From the NCBI GenBank assembly GCA_013368315.1, contig JAACJM010000053.1, positions 310,001 to 374,000 on the forward strand: DNA of 64,000 nt, written 5' to 3'. Made by a program: the position numbers and the translations under genes. A model generated the notes under the pieces. That model did no database searches. It saw nothing but the letters and a program-made list of their open reading frames with translations, and was not told the origin of the DNA. This document shows, piece by piece, positions 1-11,470 of this stretch; the stretch's first letter is position 1; each line of letters opens with the position of its first letter. The stretch is from Tetrapyrgos nigripes. Taxonomy: Eukaryota; Basidiomycota; Agaricomycetes; Agaricales; Campanellaceae.

Positions 1-485
1 TGTTGAGAGGCGGATGTACTCTGGATGATACTTGTGGGCAAATGAATTGATAGAAAGCAGGAAGAGCACGCACCAAGTTTATCCGTTTTAAGAACCTGAC
101 CTCTAGGAATCTTCTCTCCAGTAACGCTCTCGAGCACACGTCGGATGCCTTCGATTGGTGCGTCTTTGTAGTTGGCTGGGTCTTGGGAGACTACACCAGT
201 CCTTAGACTTGTATAGAGAACGTAGAGCAATGGACACATACGGAGCTTGACCACCATTTCCTTTCTCTCACCATCTGGATTCTCCGGGTCGGGGTATGAG
301 CTACAAGACAGTAAGATAGATAGATATGTAAGTAGCTGGTCCCGGGTTCTTTACTTACGCGTGTACATCACAAAACGTCCCTCCTCTATCTGCACAGATA
401 CGGATGGAGTGATCTGGGATCTACTGCAAATTGGTACCGATATCGATGAGAATAAGAACAAGATTACCTTGCCTGAGGAAGTCAT
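1..485 (-). CDS. OXP1: 5-oxoprolinase (ATP-hydrolysing), N-terminal exons, partial
   Basis: This is the 5' end of an ATP-dependent 5-oxoprolinase, the cytosolic gamma-glutamyl-cycle enzyme that opens 5-oxo-L-proline to L-glutamate. I read five exons on the minus strand: 485-468, 420-359, 300-242, 190-74 and 20-1, the last running off the window. The introns are 47, 58, 51 and 53 bp with GT-AG borders, and codon phase is kept across all of them. The protein starts MTSSGK, then IRICADRGGTFCDVHA, matching the family's nucleotide-binding IR-x-DRGGTFTD start. Next come VVKLLSQDPANYKDAP and EGIRRVLESVTGEKIPRG, and the visible part ends at EYIRLST, just before the usual TVATNALLER segment. The start ATG is the only one upstream of the DRGGTF motif in phase. 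No defect is seen in the visible part. The family identification is firm; most of the roughly 1,300-residue protein lies outside the window. Confidence 0.93.
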
Positions 486-784
486 ACCAAGATGGACGTC
501 GAAGGTCAAGGCAAATGATGATTATAAAGCAAAGTTACATCATGTCAGCTGAGGACATATCGGACGGATCATGAGGCTAACTTAGGCTAACTGAACCAAG
601 GCATAAGATGTTGAGAGCCATACATCGATAAGGGGCAGCAACTTGTCTTTAATAAAATGTAGGCGGTATATAGAGCACCTTTACTTTGTAGCTGTGGGCA
701 GAATACTGCTACAAAAGAAAGATAAGCCCGGTAATTGTGCGAATGGTGGCTGTGCATTCGTTTCTATGAGGAGCCTTTTTTTAT

Positions 785-1140
785 TCGAGCTACTCACGAA
801 CATTTGCTATTCCAGCGAGGCCCTGCCTGCGGATATGACCATCGCAGAAACTGGATACGCGTATGATGATATCAACGTCCTCCAGAAAACCATCCATGAC
901 AACATCGCACCCTTCTGAGGGACGGCTCCTCCCCCTTATGGAGCGATGTATCTCAACGAAGCTGATATCCTCGAGAAGGAATGGCAAGCTGCCCAGTGGG
1001 GTGATCAGTATGCTCGTCTGCTGAAGATTAAGAGACGGATTGATCCAAACGATTTGTTGATTATCCGCATGGGTGTCAATTCGGAAGTGTGGGACGAGGA
1101 GATTATTTGCAAAACTATTGTAACCAGCCTGACGGTACTT
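785..1140 (+). pseudogene. BBE-type FAD-linked oxidoreductase, C-terminal remnant
   Basis: The reading frame contains YGAMYLNEADILEKEWQ, then GDQYARLLKIKRRIDP, then SEVWDEEIICK. This is the C-terminal berberine-bridge-enzyme (BBE) domain of secreted FAD-dependent oxidases of the MreA/6-hydroxynicotine-oxidase type. Those enzymes oxidise alcohols, sugars or alkaloids with covalently bound FAD. Only about 80 residues of a normally 500-600 residue protein are recognisable. An in-frame TGA at 916-918 precedes the conserved NEAD block, and after the last conserved Lys the frame runs into an unrelated hydrophobic stretch. No FAD-binding PP-loop domain is present upstream. I read it as a truncated pseudogene beside the divergent 5-oxoprolinase gene. 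A retained intron around the TGA is possible but would not supply the missing domain. Confidence 0.7.
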
Positions 1141-2213
1141 GTGGTGGTACTGATTCTTATGATTATTTTCCTTAGTTCTTATTTAAAACTCGTGACTCGA
1201 CAAGTGTTTCGCTGATATTTCTGGCTAGAGAGAACTCGACACTCCGTCATCAGTGTGCTGGACCACAGCACCTTATACGCCCGCTCACGCTTCATCGCGG
1301 CCTGCCCTTTCGCCATGTATGCAGGTACTTATGGGTTGTAGATTTATTGGGATCCGGGATCTTTTCCTCTGTTTTCTTTGTGAAGCAGAACGCCCCTAAA
1401 CACGTTGAGGAATCTGAAATTGTCACCTCTACTTCTACTTATCCCTCGATGTCTATTGGGCAGGGCTCTCACTTTGCATGGCCGTGTATCTCAAAATCAC
1501 CTTGTGTGATTGTCCGCTAATCGTTGGCAGATCGGATTACATGAAGTTCACCGTACTTGCAATTAATTCTATGATCTTGACCTTGGTTCTTGTTCACCCA
1601 ATTATATTTCTATCGCTCCCGGAACTTAATGAAAGCAGGGAGGGGCAGGGGCTCGGGGGAGAAGTGGTAGATATCAACAGAGTACTAGAAGGATAGAAGA
1701 TGGAAGAAGAGTGCTAGAAGTTGACAAAGTACTAGATCAATAAGCTCAGAATGTACTGTTCCCCGAAATGCTACATCATTAAAAGTTTAAAACCAATGTC
1801 AAATCATATAAGTAGCACCTTAGCATACCCAACAATAAAAAGGCTACCAGATGAGATGCTTGTGATTTGATCTGATAAACAACTGTTCTTTCTGACCAAT
1901 GAAGGTATGATGAGGTATGGCCAGATATTCCTAATCTATTCAGATCAAGTCCTGCCTTCAAGGTGGAGGCATATCAACTGAGGTAGAGAGTATCAGGGAT
2001 TATACTGTGAGGTAAAGAATACCAAGCAATAGCTAGATAGCTCAGATACCAGTTCAAATCACACAGATCATAGTAGTCAAAGAATATACATTGCATTGAA
2101 ATCAAGCACGTCACATGGTAAGAAACAACATATACAGCATGCAGACATAAAAACATAGCAGGATGAAACACAATCATAGAGTCCAAGACAAACAGCAATT
2201 CAGATCAACACCA
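1141..2213. other. No recognisable gene
   Basis: This is AT-rich sequence between the oxidase remnant and the end of the next minus-strand gene. Short ORFs in both directions show no conserved motif. I see no repeat with clear borders. Confidence 0.4.
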
Positions 2214-4185
2214 TTACGACGATTCATACCCACCATCAGGACTGTCACCGCGTGGTCCATGCCTAGTCACATCCCCATCAACCTCTATGATCAGCGTGGG
2301 AGTAGAAGTATGACTGGAGGGAGGTTTGGTATCATTTGTTTCGGTGCCTTCACCTTGGTTGACATTGCCAGCAGGAGTGGACTTGGAACCAGAACCAGAC
2401 TCAGATTCTGATTCAGAGGGGTCAGCCTTCTCCATGAGACGAGAGAAGCGACTATTCTTGAGAGGAGAGAGTGTCATTTGCTTGATTCCACCTGCACCGT
2501 GAAAGACCTCTCTGTGTATAGTAACAAAGTCAGCAAAAGGTAATCTTAATGCGAGGAAAGCGTCCATGAGAAAAGACTTACTTGTTCCACCACTTGAGGA
2601 TGGCTCTCGAGCCTCGCCAATTGTTTCAGAAGAAACGAATAATACTCCAGTAGAACTCCTTGATGTTAAAGCCATGATCCAGACGGCTCCATGTAGACTG
2701 CGATGACAACAGGAAGCGAGTCTACAACAATAAGTCATGCACAGGTTGATGAAAAGACGACAAAAGAATGGGAGACTTTACCTGAACACTGGTGTATGCA
2801 ATGTCTTCTGCGGTAACCTCGGTCATAACGATTTGGTCTTTGCGCCGTTGTTCTTGATACCAGTAGAATCGTAAATGTGGTTGAAGATCTGCAAAGAGGT
2901 GCTATTAACCTAAACAAGCTGGAAAGTAAATGCTATGACTCACGCGAACAAGGAGCGGGGCTTTAAAGAGGCCAGCAGCGGGGTTGTCATCGTCCATGAG
3001 ATTCTCGTCGTAGAGAAACATAGCCCACTCAGACCAGTGTTTGCTACCGGTCCCATTTAGAACGTTATCCATGTACCTGTAGAAGAGTATTATCAAATGG
3101 CTTCGAAGAAAAAAGTGGGTAACGCACTCTTCAGGGTCCTGGTCAAACACCTCTAGCTCATCCACTGGGCATAAGAGACGTGCGGTAACCTTGTCATACC
3201 AACCCATACTCGACTTTGAGAAAACCTTGACACGCCTTGAAGAAGGGTCTGGTCCGTATCTCGTTTGAGCTTGCCGGTATCGTCTGACCTAGCCCGTGAC
3301 GCATGAAATTGCATCTGAAGGAAGTTAGTGATATGGCGTAGAGACGATGTCGAAGATGAGACATACCTTCTTCGTGTACACCTTAATTGCCTTAATATTT
3401 ACCTCATCTCCATCTCCGTTTCCAGCTTCGGTTCGTCCAGCGTCTCCCTCTTCGTCACCGCCGCCTGTCACGAACAGCTTGCGCAAATCGGCGAAGTTGG
3501 GGTCATTGTCTTCCATGAAACGTTGGTAGATCTCAAGACAGCATCTAGGTATTCAAAATTAACATATGCACGGATATGATAATTTTACTCACACTTGGGT
3601 CGGACTGGGCTTCTTCTTCCTTGCGGGCCTTGCAGCAGAACCTTCACCTTCGGTGGCGTCTTGAGAAGCCTGCAAACTGGCAATAATGGCGTCGAAAGGG
3701 TTAATCCAGACATCGCCGCGTCTTGCGTACCAGCGGCCAGCGCGCTTTGCAGATCTGAGATAGGAGAATTGTCAGTAACAGGTCAAGAAGCAAGTAGAAA
3801 CATACTTCTCTATTGGCTCTGCATCAGAGTCATCCGAATTGTCCTCAACGGGCTCAGGAGTTGTCGATCTTTGTTTCTTGCGCGCTCCAGACTGGTTTTG
3901 TCCCCTCTTTCGCTTCGGAGCAACTGGAGTGTTATCTGCTCCCTTCTTCTTTTGTTTCGAAACAGCAGTGGTCGTATCCAGTTCCTCAGGCGACGACTCA
4001 ACGGCATTACTATTAGCATCCAGGAGGGTGTCGTCACCATTGAAAAGTTCGTGGGCCTCAGGCGCGTCCCGAGCATGTTTCTTGGTGCTCTTGTGCCTGC
4101 TCTTCTTGTCCTTCTTCTTCTTGCGGCTACCAGCGTCTTGGCGAGAAGTATCCGAACGAGGAGTGTGTCGGGTGGATGGAGGCAT
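2214..4185 (-). pseudogene. Mushroom-expanded unknown family (DUF6698-like), frameshifted
   Basis: Eight exons can be traced on the minus strand: 4185-3806, 3754-3593, 3544-3367, 3288-3128, 3076-2944, 2888-2782, 2721-2582 and 2511-2214, with introns of about 48-80 bp. The N-terminus (MPPSTRHTPRSD) is basic and low-complexity (KKKKDKK, PKRKRG). The core has RAGRWYARRGDVWINPF, LLCPVDELEVF, HWSEWAMFLYDE, APLLVR and IFNHIYD, then MTEVTAEDIAYTSVQ, EFYWSII and WWNKEVFHGAGG. This order (W/RLLCP, H-x-F/Y, VT-x-IAY, WWN-x-VF) resembles a large basidiomycete family of unknown function that I recall as DUF6698. The C-terminus is Ser/Glu-rich. Two defects are visible. The IFNHIYD and MTEVTAED blocks of exon 6 lie in different frames (shift near 2830-2840), and a TGA interrupts exon 7 just before NNWRGSRA. 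I therefore call it a recent pseudogene. The family name is from memory. Confidence 0.7.
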
Positions 4186-5560
4186 GAAATACGCAGAGAA
4201 TGATGGTCGTTGAAGGAAGAAGGGATGCGGCAGCAAGCGCAACGCTATAATAGTCCCAGCACGTGACTTGATCCCGCGCGTCCAAAATCGTACCAAGTCC
4301 CTCCATCTACGTCAAAGTCTACGTCAAATCTACGTGCTGGTGTCACCTCTTCCTCTGCAACGGGCTACCACTAACGCGAAAACTCTTCAGTATGAATAGA
4401 ATACGTGTATTTAAGTACATTAACCCAAAAATTTGATTTTTGGCTCCTACTAAGTACGGATTGACATGCGGATATGGATCCAACCGCTCAAACGTGCCAA
4501 CCAGCATCAGCGGATGGCATTCGTCAGATGAGAGTCAATGATTCGCATATGGGTGGCTGGCCGCTGATAGACTAATGAGTGTACAAAAAATCTTTGGAAG
4601 CATGTTTTTTTTTTCACTGTAAACTACACTAAGTACATCATGTAGAGTGTAGTAGTACATATACAGGATCTCAGGTAATCATCTGCCCTCCGTAGATGCG
4701 GATGCAGGCAGATACCAGATTGGATTTATGATTTCCGGACACGGAAAAAAAATTGTGGCTGAAACTTGTTTGCTCAATTAAAAGGGGTATTTGATGTCTG
4801 ATCACTTCACTCTACAAACAAGAAACCTTCCATTTGTTCAGTAGAAGTCTTTTCTATAATAATAGCCATATATTTATGAGTAAAATTTCTTGAGATCAGT
4901 GAAAATATAGTTGTTCTTGCCCTTTTTTCTCAATTAAAATAGTATTCGAAGTCTGATCACTCAACTCTATAAATACTAAACATCCCAAGAGTCTGGGTGA
5001 GGGTATTGCTACAAATTTATGCATATGTTGATGCATTAATTCATTGATATCAGCGGAAAAATGGCTTTTTTCGCAATTTCTTTGTATTTTTGAAATGTAA
5101 GTACATACAGTATCATAAACTAATGTATCTTGAGTAATATCTGTCAGTACAGATATCCGCCAACTGCAGATATCTGCTGGATGGATAGCGCGGATGCGGA
5201 GATCCGTGTCACCGGATTTGCGCTCATACGGATTTGCATTCACAAAAAATTTTGAGGCCAAAAAAGGAAGGTGGTTACCAAGCGGGTAACTGATTTCCTA
5301 ATTAGGACTCAATCCAGCCGGATCGGATGCCGGATATCTCCAGCTGCATCCGTGCCATGCCTTGATGCTGCGGGCTTTTAATATTTGTCACAGGTCACAA
5401 ATCACATAAAGTGACTCCAAGCTTATCTTTTCATCTCAACGCTCATCTGTTCATCATTCCTCCTCAACCATTCGTTCAGCTGGCTTGTAAAACATACATT
5501 CAATGTGAGTAGCATTAAGCTTTAGTGATATCTGTCCCTTACACACACTATTATCTCAAG
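4186..5560. other. Upstream region with CGGAT-rich decayed repeat
   Basis: No gene is seen. At 4440-4530, 4680-4740 and 5150-5360 there are clusters of CGGAT/ATCCG words, including GGCTCCTACTAAGTACGGAT near 4442. They resemble the subterminal sequence of the hAT-type MITE at 35037-35864, so a decayed relative may lie here. Two related AT-rich segments (about 4770-4860 and 4920-5000) share a CTCAATTAAAA...GTCTGATCACT block. The stretch 5390-5560 probably holds the promoter and 5' leader of the transposase gene that follows. I could not define terminal repeats for that transposon. Confidence 0.4.
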
Positions 5561-5570
5561 GCCACCCAAA

Positions 5571-8500
5571 ATGACCGGCAAATGCGAACATTGTAATGAA
5601 CCACTTGATACAGACAATCCACGCTCTGTAGAGACCCATTACCGTTACTGTGATGGTCATAAAGAGTCTCTGAAGAACATAGCAAGTAGTGGTATACGCA
5701 AGGTTGTGAGAAAGAATTTTAAAAAGGTAACAATTGAGCATACAGGCTATGGTATTTAAATTTTTTAACAGCTGTGAAAGGTCACCAGCACATCTACCTC
5801 AAGTACATCCCCAAGAGTTATTGAAGATTCATCAAAATCTCAGCCTATGGATCCAATCAACAATGACCCTGGTGGTAAGTACTCAATGATAGCTAAAATA
5901 TTCTGATTTGACATTACTATTATTTTTGCAGCTGCCAACCTCTTTCCTGACCCTGATCCTGAGTCTATAGCTATTAGCAACAAACTAGGCTCCAACCCTG
6001 AGGAACTGTTGCCCAGGCCTTGTCGCACTGTCCGCATTCCAGGTCACTTTGCTGACTTCAATTACAATGAAGCATGAAATATTACACAACTAGTACCTCA
6101 ACCAGACCCAGAGGCTGTTGTCGACCTGGAAGTGGCCTCAGCTGCTAGCAATACCCCTGCTCCATTACCATCTTTGCCATCTGCTTCTTTTGCTCCAACA
6201 CAACATACCACAGAGCTGGATCAATTTCATGTTTTCCGCATATATCAGACTCTTCCTGGCCGATATCCCAACATATCCGAGAGTGACAGACTTGGGGATG
6301 CCCCAACATTTTCAGTAGCAGATGAAGCAAATCAATATCTTGCTAATGCACATCTCAAACTTGCCCAAGAGGAGGATTCTGGAGAGGAAGAAGAAAATGG
6401 CACTGATTGGTTTGCACCATTCGAGAACCCTTCAGCATTTCGGCTCAGTAATTGGTACACAGAGGCCAATGGGAACCTCAGTTTGGCGCATGTTGACCAC
6501 TTAGTTGCAAATGTCCTGAAGAAGAAGGATTTTGATGTTGCAGATCTGGACAATTTTCATGCTGCAAAGGAGATTGGAAGGTTGGATCAGCCAAAGAATG
6601 GAGACACAAACTCAATCTTCTCATCCCATGTTTGGAGTGAGAGTTCTGTCAACATCCATCTTCCACATGCTGGGAGTATTGGAGGCGAAGAGAATGCTCC
6701 TACTTTGGAGATCAAGGGTATACATCGACGGAGCTTTGTCGAGGTTATCCGCACAGCATTTATTGATGTGGGCTTTCTCAAATTTTCATTGTCAGGTTTT
6801 CAAGAGTTTTGGAGGCCAACGCCAGATTCATCTCCTGATAGACTATACAGCGAGGTTTTCACGGCTGATGAATACCTGGAAACTGAACATGAGCTCTTCA
6901 AGCAGCAGCAGGACCATTTATCTTCTTTGTCCGACTCTGGCTCTGACTCTGAGCAAGGTGCACCATCCTCTTCATCTGGCTCTGGGCAAGGTGCACCGTC
7001 CTCTCCATCTGACTCTAAGTCAGGTTCTGAATCTGTGTCATCCAATTCCAAATCGGGTTCTGAATTCACATCATCCAATTCTGAGTCGGGCTCTGAATCC
7101 ACATCATCAAATTCCACATCAGGTTCTGAATCTGTGTCATCATCCAGTGACAATGAGCCATCATACCCTTCATACAAGCATCCAAAACCTACTCCACCCC
7201 ACAACAATCCTTCATCTCCAATCCCATGGCTGATGGTACCTATCATGATCTACTCCGATGCAACACGTGTCAACACATTTGGAAACACCTCTCTATGGCC
7301 AGTCTATGTCTATTTTCTTGGCTTATCAAAATACTCTCGGCCAAAGCCATCCTCTGGTGCTGCACATCATTTTGCTTACATTCCATCAGTGAGTATTGTA
7401 CTACTTCAATTTAAATAAATAACTAACTTCCAGCCCAAGTTACCAAACATTCAAGAGATGTACCAGAAGCATTTCAAAGCTACTGCATCAAGTGAGGTTT
7501 TGACTCATTTGAAACGCGAGTTGATGCAAGCGATCTGGTTTTTACTTCTGGACACTGAATTTGTCAAGGCGTGCATTCATGGTATTCTTGTTCTATGTGC
7601 AGATAACATCTGGAGACGTCTTTTCCCTCGGATATTTATATACTCTGCTGACTATCCAGAGAAGTATGTGTTTTACCTCTATTTTCCCTCATGAAAATTA
7701 ATTTATCTCTATAGAATGTTACTTGCTTGTCTCAAAACCCTGGGCAGATGTCCATGCCCTCGATGTGAGATTGAGAAAAAGGATATCTCTCAGATGGGGA
7801 CCTTTCGAGATATGAACAGGCGACATAGCAAAGCACGAACTGATTCACACCCACTGCGATGGAATGTCCAAGAGGCTCGAAGGCGTATTTTTGAGAAAGG
7901 CAAGGCAGTTGGTAGTAGATCTGTGCAGGTGTTGCTGGAGCCACTTTCCCAAGTGCCAACAAATGTAAGTAACAGTACCAATTCAAGTTTTGCAATAGCT
8001 CAATTTCTTTTTGTAGAATGCATTCTCTGCTTTTTTCCAAAAGCTGCTGAATACTTCTCAAAATTATTTTGATCTCTTTGCTGTTGACTTGATGCATGAG
8101 TTTGAACTGGGTGTTTTCAAAGCACTGTTTGAACACCTTGTACGGATTGCATATAGTCTTGGTGATGAAGTTATTGCAGACATAAACAAGCAGTAGGTCT
8201 CATAACATTGCAGTTCTTGATAGATCTACTCAATCAATGATTCCAGGTTCAAGAAATGCCCACCTTTTGGAAGATGTACCATTCGTCGCTTCACAGATGA
8301 CACCACAAGTATGAAGCGAATTGCAGCTCGGGATTATGAAGATATACTACAGGTATATACATTTATTCTCTGTCATTGAATTTATTTCTCACATATTTTT
8401 AGTGCTGCCCCTCAGTCTTTTGTCAACTCTTTCCTCCAGAGATAGACCACCATACTCAAGATCTGCTTTTTGCTATGGCAACTTGGCATGCACTTGCAAA

Positions 8501-10462
8501 GCTCCGTTTACATTCAGAAACCACCCTGAAAATCCTAGAAGGCGCTACTCATGAATTGGGAATCCAGCTGAGAACATTCAAGAAGCAAGTTTGTGATAGC
8601 ATGCAAACTGTAGAGACTCCAAAGGAGAGAACCAAACGTGAACGGAGGGAAGCTTTGGAGGCTGAATGGAAGAAGCAGGTAGCTGAGGGAATACAACAGG
8701 GGGAAAAAGAATTGAGATGTGAGGATGTTCCCGAGAAGAAGTCAAAAGGAAAAAAGAAGCATATGGAGGATAAAGGTGTGGAGAAGGCCAAAAAAGCAAA
8801 GGGAAAGAGAAAGAGAGATGAGAAGGACAGCAGGTCAGGTAATGAGGGGAAAGCCAAGAAAAAGGAGAAGAATAAAGGTGTGGAGAAGGCCAAGAAAGCA
8901 AAGGGAAAGAGAAAGAGAGATGAGAAGGACAGCGGGTCAGCTGATGAGGGAAAAGCAAAGAAAAAGGAGAAGAAAAGGCACCGAAAGATACAGAAAAATT
9001 TCAACCTCTTCACATACAAAATCCATGCCCTAGCTGACTATGCACCAACAATCTGTCGCAAAGGTACAACAGATAATTACAGCACTCAGATAGTAGGTTT
9101 CTCTCCTCTGCACAAGTATGAATTGGCTAACAGCTCTGATGCTAGGGGGAGCAAGAACATCGCCTTGTCAAGATTTTCTATGTCAGAACCAATCGAAGAA
9201 ATTTTGTTTTTCAAATTTCAAAACAGAATGCTCATAAACATTGCAGTGAGGCAATAGCTCAGCGGGAATTTCGTTGGATCAAGAAGAAGACTCCTCTCAT
9301 GAAGGAGACTGACTCTGACCCCCTGCCACTTACTAATCCCAACAAACCCTATCACATTTCTGAGAGTCAGCGCTATCCCATTACCATTGATCAATTTATG
9401 CAGAATCATCACAATGATGAAGCTGTTCAGGTGAGTAAAGCTACCAACATGATGCACCAAAGCTTTTGATGACAATATATTTTGATGATTAACTCTAGGG
9501 CTTTGGACTGAGGCTTCATAATTTCATTCTTACTTCCCTTGGACACCCAGAAGATCCATTGACATTCACACCAGTAGACCGAAACTTAATCATCATTCAG
9601 GATAACAAGATGTATGAACACAAGATACTACGTACAAACTTTATAACATATGACCGACGACAGGATCAAGATTTTATCAACCCTCACACAAGGTCAGATG
9701 TGATGGTCTTAGCAAAACAGGATGAACAAGAGCAGCATCCTTATTGGTACTGTCGTGTCTTGGGCATTTTTCATGTCAATGTTCTCAGCAAGAGAGATCC
9801 TATTGGCACTCCTGCAAAGCTCATCGAATTCCTTTGGGTTCGGTGGTATACCCTTGACACATCATATGCTCCTAAGAATCGACTACCCCGTCTTTCCTTT
9901 ATTGATTCTGCAGATCCAAATGCATTTGGATTCATCCATCCCAAAAATGTCATCCGTGCAGTTCATCTTATTCCACATTTTGCAAGGAAGACAACAAAAT
10001 CTCTGCTATCTGTATCAATTGCACAACGAAATGATGAAGCTGACAAGGATTGGCGATATTACGATATAAACATGTGTGTGCTTTGTCCTTCACTATATTG
10101 ATATTGACCTTATGGTATGTAGATTTGCAGACCGTGACATATTCATGAGGTACACAGGACTGGGGGTTGGTCACATTGGTACATACAAAGCCACAGGTGC
10201 ATTTCGTGATGAGGTCGTCAGAAAGTATGTGAAAGCAATGGCAGATATGGAGGATGAGGATATGGATACCCCACAGGAAAGTCAGGCTGATGAGGCAGAG
10301 ATGGCAGTTGCCAGTGATGAAGAGGGAATCCTGGGTGTACAGGGAATTATTGGTGTAGAGGAAGAGGTGACAAGTGATGAGGAAGGTGATGAGGAGGAAG
10401 GTGATGAGAATGAGGAGGGTGCAAATGATGAAGTCGAGCACATTGGCTACTCTGTATTGTAA
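5571..10462 (+). CDS. Plavaka-like (CACTA-related) transposase
   Basis: This long multi-exon gene encodes a transposase of the basidiomycete Plavaka type (CACTA-related, cut-and-paste). Exon 1 carries a zinc-finger-like CEHC...HYRYC motif. Later exons show APFENPSAFRLSNWY, PTLEIKGIHRRS, WPVYVYFLGLSKYSR, AHHFAYIPS, VLTHLKRELMQAIW, IFIYSADYPEK, CPCPRCEIEK, DLMHEFELGVFKALFEHLVR, ATWHALAKLRLHSE and EQEHRLVKIFYVRTN. These are in the order I recall for the family. The introns are about 45-60 bp, with donors near 7391, 7664, 7965, 8195, 8353, 9092, 9431 and 10074. The tail is acidic (EEGDEEEGDENEE). Ser-rich repeats occupy about 6930-7150. One in-frame TGA (6075-6077) lies between NYNEA and NITQLV; otherwise the frame is open. 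The element may be only recently inactive, or an intron may remove the stop. The first intron border is uncertain. Confidence 0.85.
6930..7150 (+). repeat. Ser-rich degenerate tandem repeat in the transposase
   Basis: Imperfect 30-36 bp units encode variants of SGSES-(V/T/F)-SSNS. They sit between the HELFKQQ block and the PWLMVP block of the Plavaka-like transposase. Related proteins have a short linker here, so this is probably a replication-slippage expansion. Confidence 0.7.
8771..8974 (+). repeat. 102-bp tandem duplication coding a lysine-rich insert
   Basis: Two nearly identical 102-bp units begin with taaaggtgtggagaaggcc (8771 and 8873). They encode KGVEKAKKAKGKRKRDEKDS followed by EGKAKKKEK. 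The duplication keeps frame and doubles a strongly basic segment of the transposase that may act in nuclear import or DNA contact (inference). Confidence 0.8.
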
Positions 10463-11060
10463 CTTGTACCTTGTATGGCTATTCTTGGGTTCTTCATTTT
10501 GATAGGCTATGTGTCACCACAGTTATCCTTGTATTATGCACCTGTACAACTACAAGGTCCAAAGAAGAAATGACTGGACTCTGTGGACAAAATACGATAT
10601 AGGTTATGGTAGACTAGTAGATATGTGTGTATAATTAAAGTAGTATTACAAGTGATTGTGCTGCTTTCTAGCTGAATATGTAGTTATACATAAAATAAAG
10701 CCTTAGTAGTAAATGTCTGAAGATTGAGGGAGCATCTTGACACTGTGGAAACTACTAAATTCCAAATCTGGCAATACCTTTTCACACAGAACCTTCAACT
10801 AATGGAAAAGCTCAGCATAAAAAGATATATCAGACTATATCAATGTCAACTACCCTGACAGACCTGTGCCTGACCATATCCTGGGCAATCTCACTGGTGA
10901 GGGGAATACCAGAGAATACCAGAGGATAACCAAGGCTGTCAGGCTCCTGATGCTTTATCTTCATTGGTCAAGCACCACCAGAATTGTGAAGCATTCAAGG
11001 TCTTGTATTCTTGAACAGAAATGGTATTCGCTGACATTTTTTTTGCACTTTTCGTGATGT
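10463..11060. other. 3' flank of the transposase; short unrecognised coding-like patch
   Basis: This is AT-rich sequence after the transposase stop. A patch at 10855-10990 reads DRPVPDHILGNLTGEGN in frame but matches nothing I can name. The 3' end of the transposon should lie here, but no inverted repeat to the 5' side was identified. Confidence 0.35.
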
Positions 11061-11108
11061 AGGATACAGATGGGTACCAATCATCCCTTCACCCAATCCC
11101 AGTTAATC

Positions 11109-11425
11109 TTAATCATTCAACCTGAAAATCTTAATCGCCGTCTCCCTCTTCAAAGCCAACAATTCCTCCCGAGTCAACGCATTTCCCTTCCCACCTTTCG
11201 TACCATCAGCCCCACCCAAACTAATAACCCACTTGCTCGCATCTTCTATCGCATCAAACGGATAATCCACCGAAAACATGATTCTATCTATCCCAATTTG
11301 GCCTTTATGAAACAGTAGGAGGGAAGTATCGAAATCGCCAGAAGTCGTTGAGTAGAGAGTTGTGTGCCAGTATGATCGAACGGTTTGTTTCATGGAGAGG
11401 CCGGTGGGGCGTTAGGCGTCGAGAC
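11109..11425 (-). pseudogene. Amidohydrolase (Amidohydro_2-like), C-terminal fragment
   Basis: The frame reads YSTTSGDFDTSLL, then IGIDRIMFSVDYPFD and ELLALKRETAIKIF, with the stop at 11109-11111. This matches the last 100 residues of metal-dependent amidohydrolases/decarboxylases of the ACMSD-like Amidohydro_2 family. There the FSVDYPF Asp is a metal/active-site ligand and the final helix follows. An intron-acceptor-like CTTCTAG precedes 11425, but an in-frame TAA (11412-11414) interrupts the RLD...RPTG segment. Upstream on the same strand is laccase sequence, not the rest of the enzyme. The fragment is therefore a truncated, displaced pseudogene. Confidence 0.75.
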
Positions 11426-11470
11426 CTAGAAGAGTGAGAAAAATGGAGAGGGAGGGTATTGGGGGAGGGG

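Noticed and set aside
3772..4213. Plus-strand ORFs opposite the first exon of the minus-strand gene
   Set aside because: They are antisense shadows of the Lys/Ser-rich exon; the minus strand has coherent splicing and family motifs.
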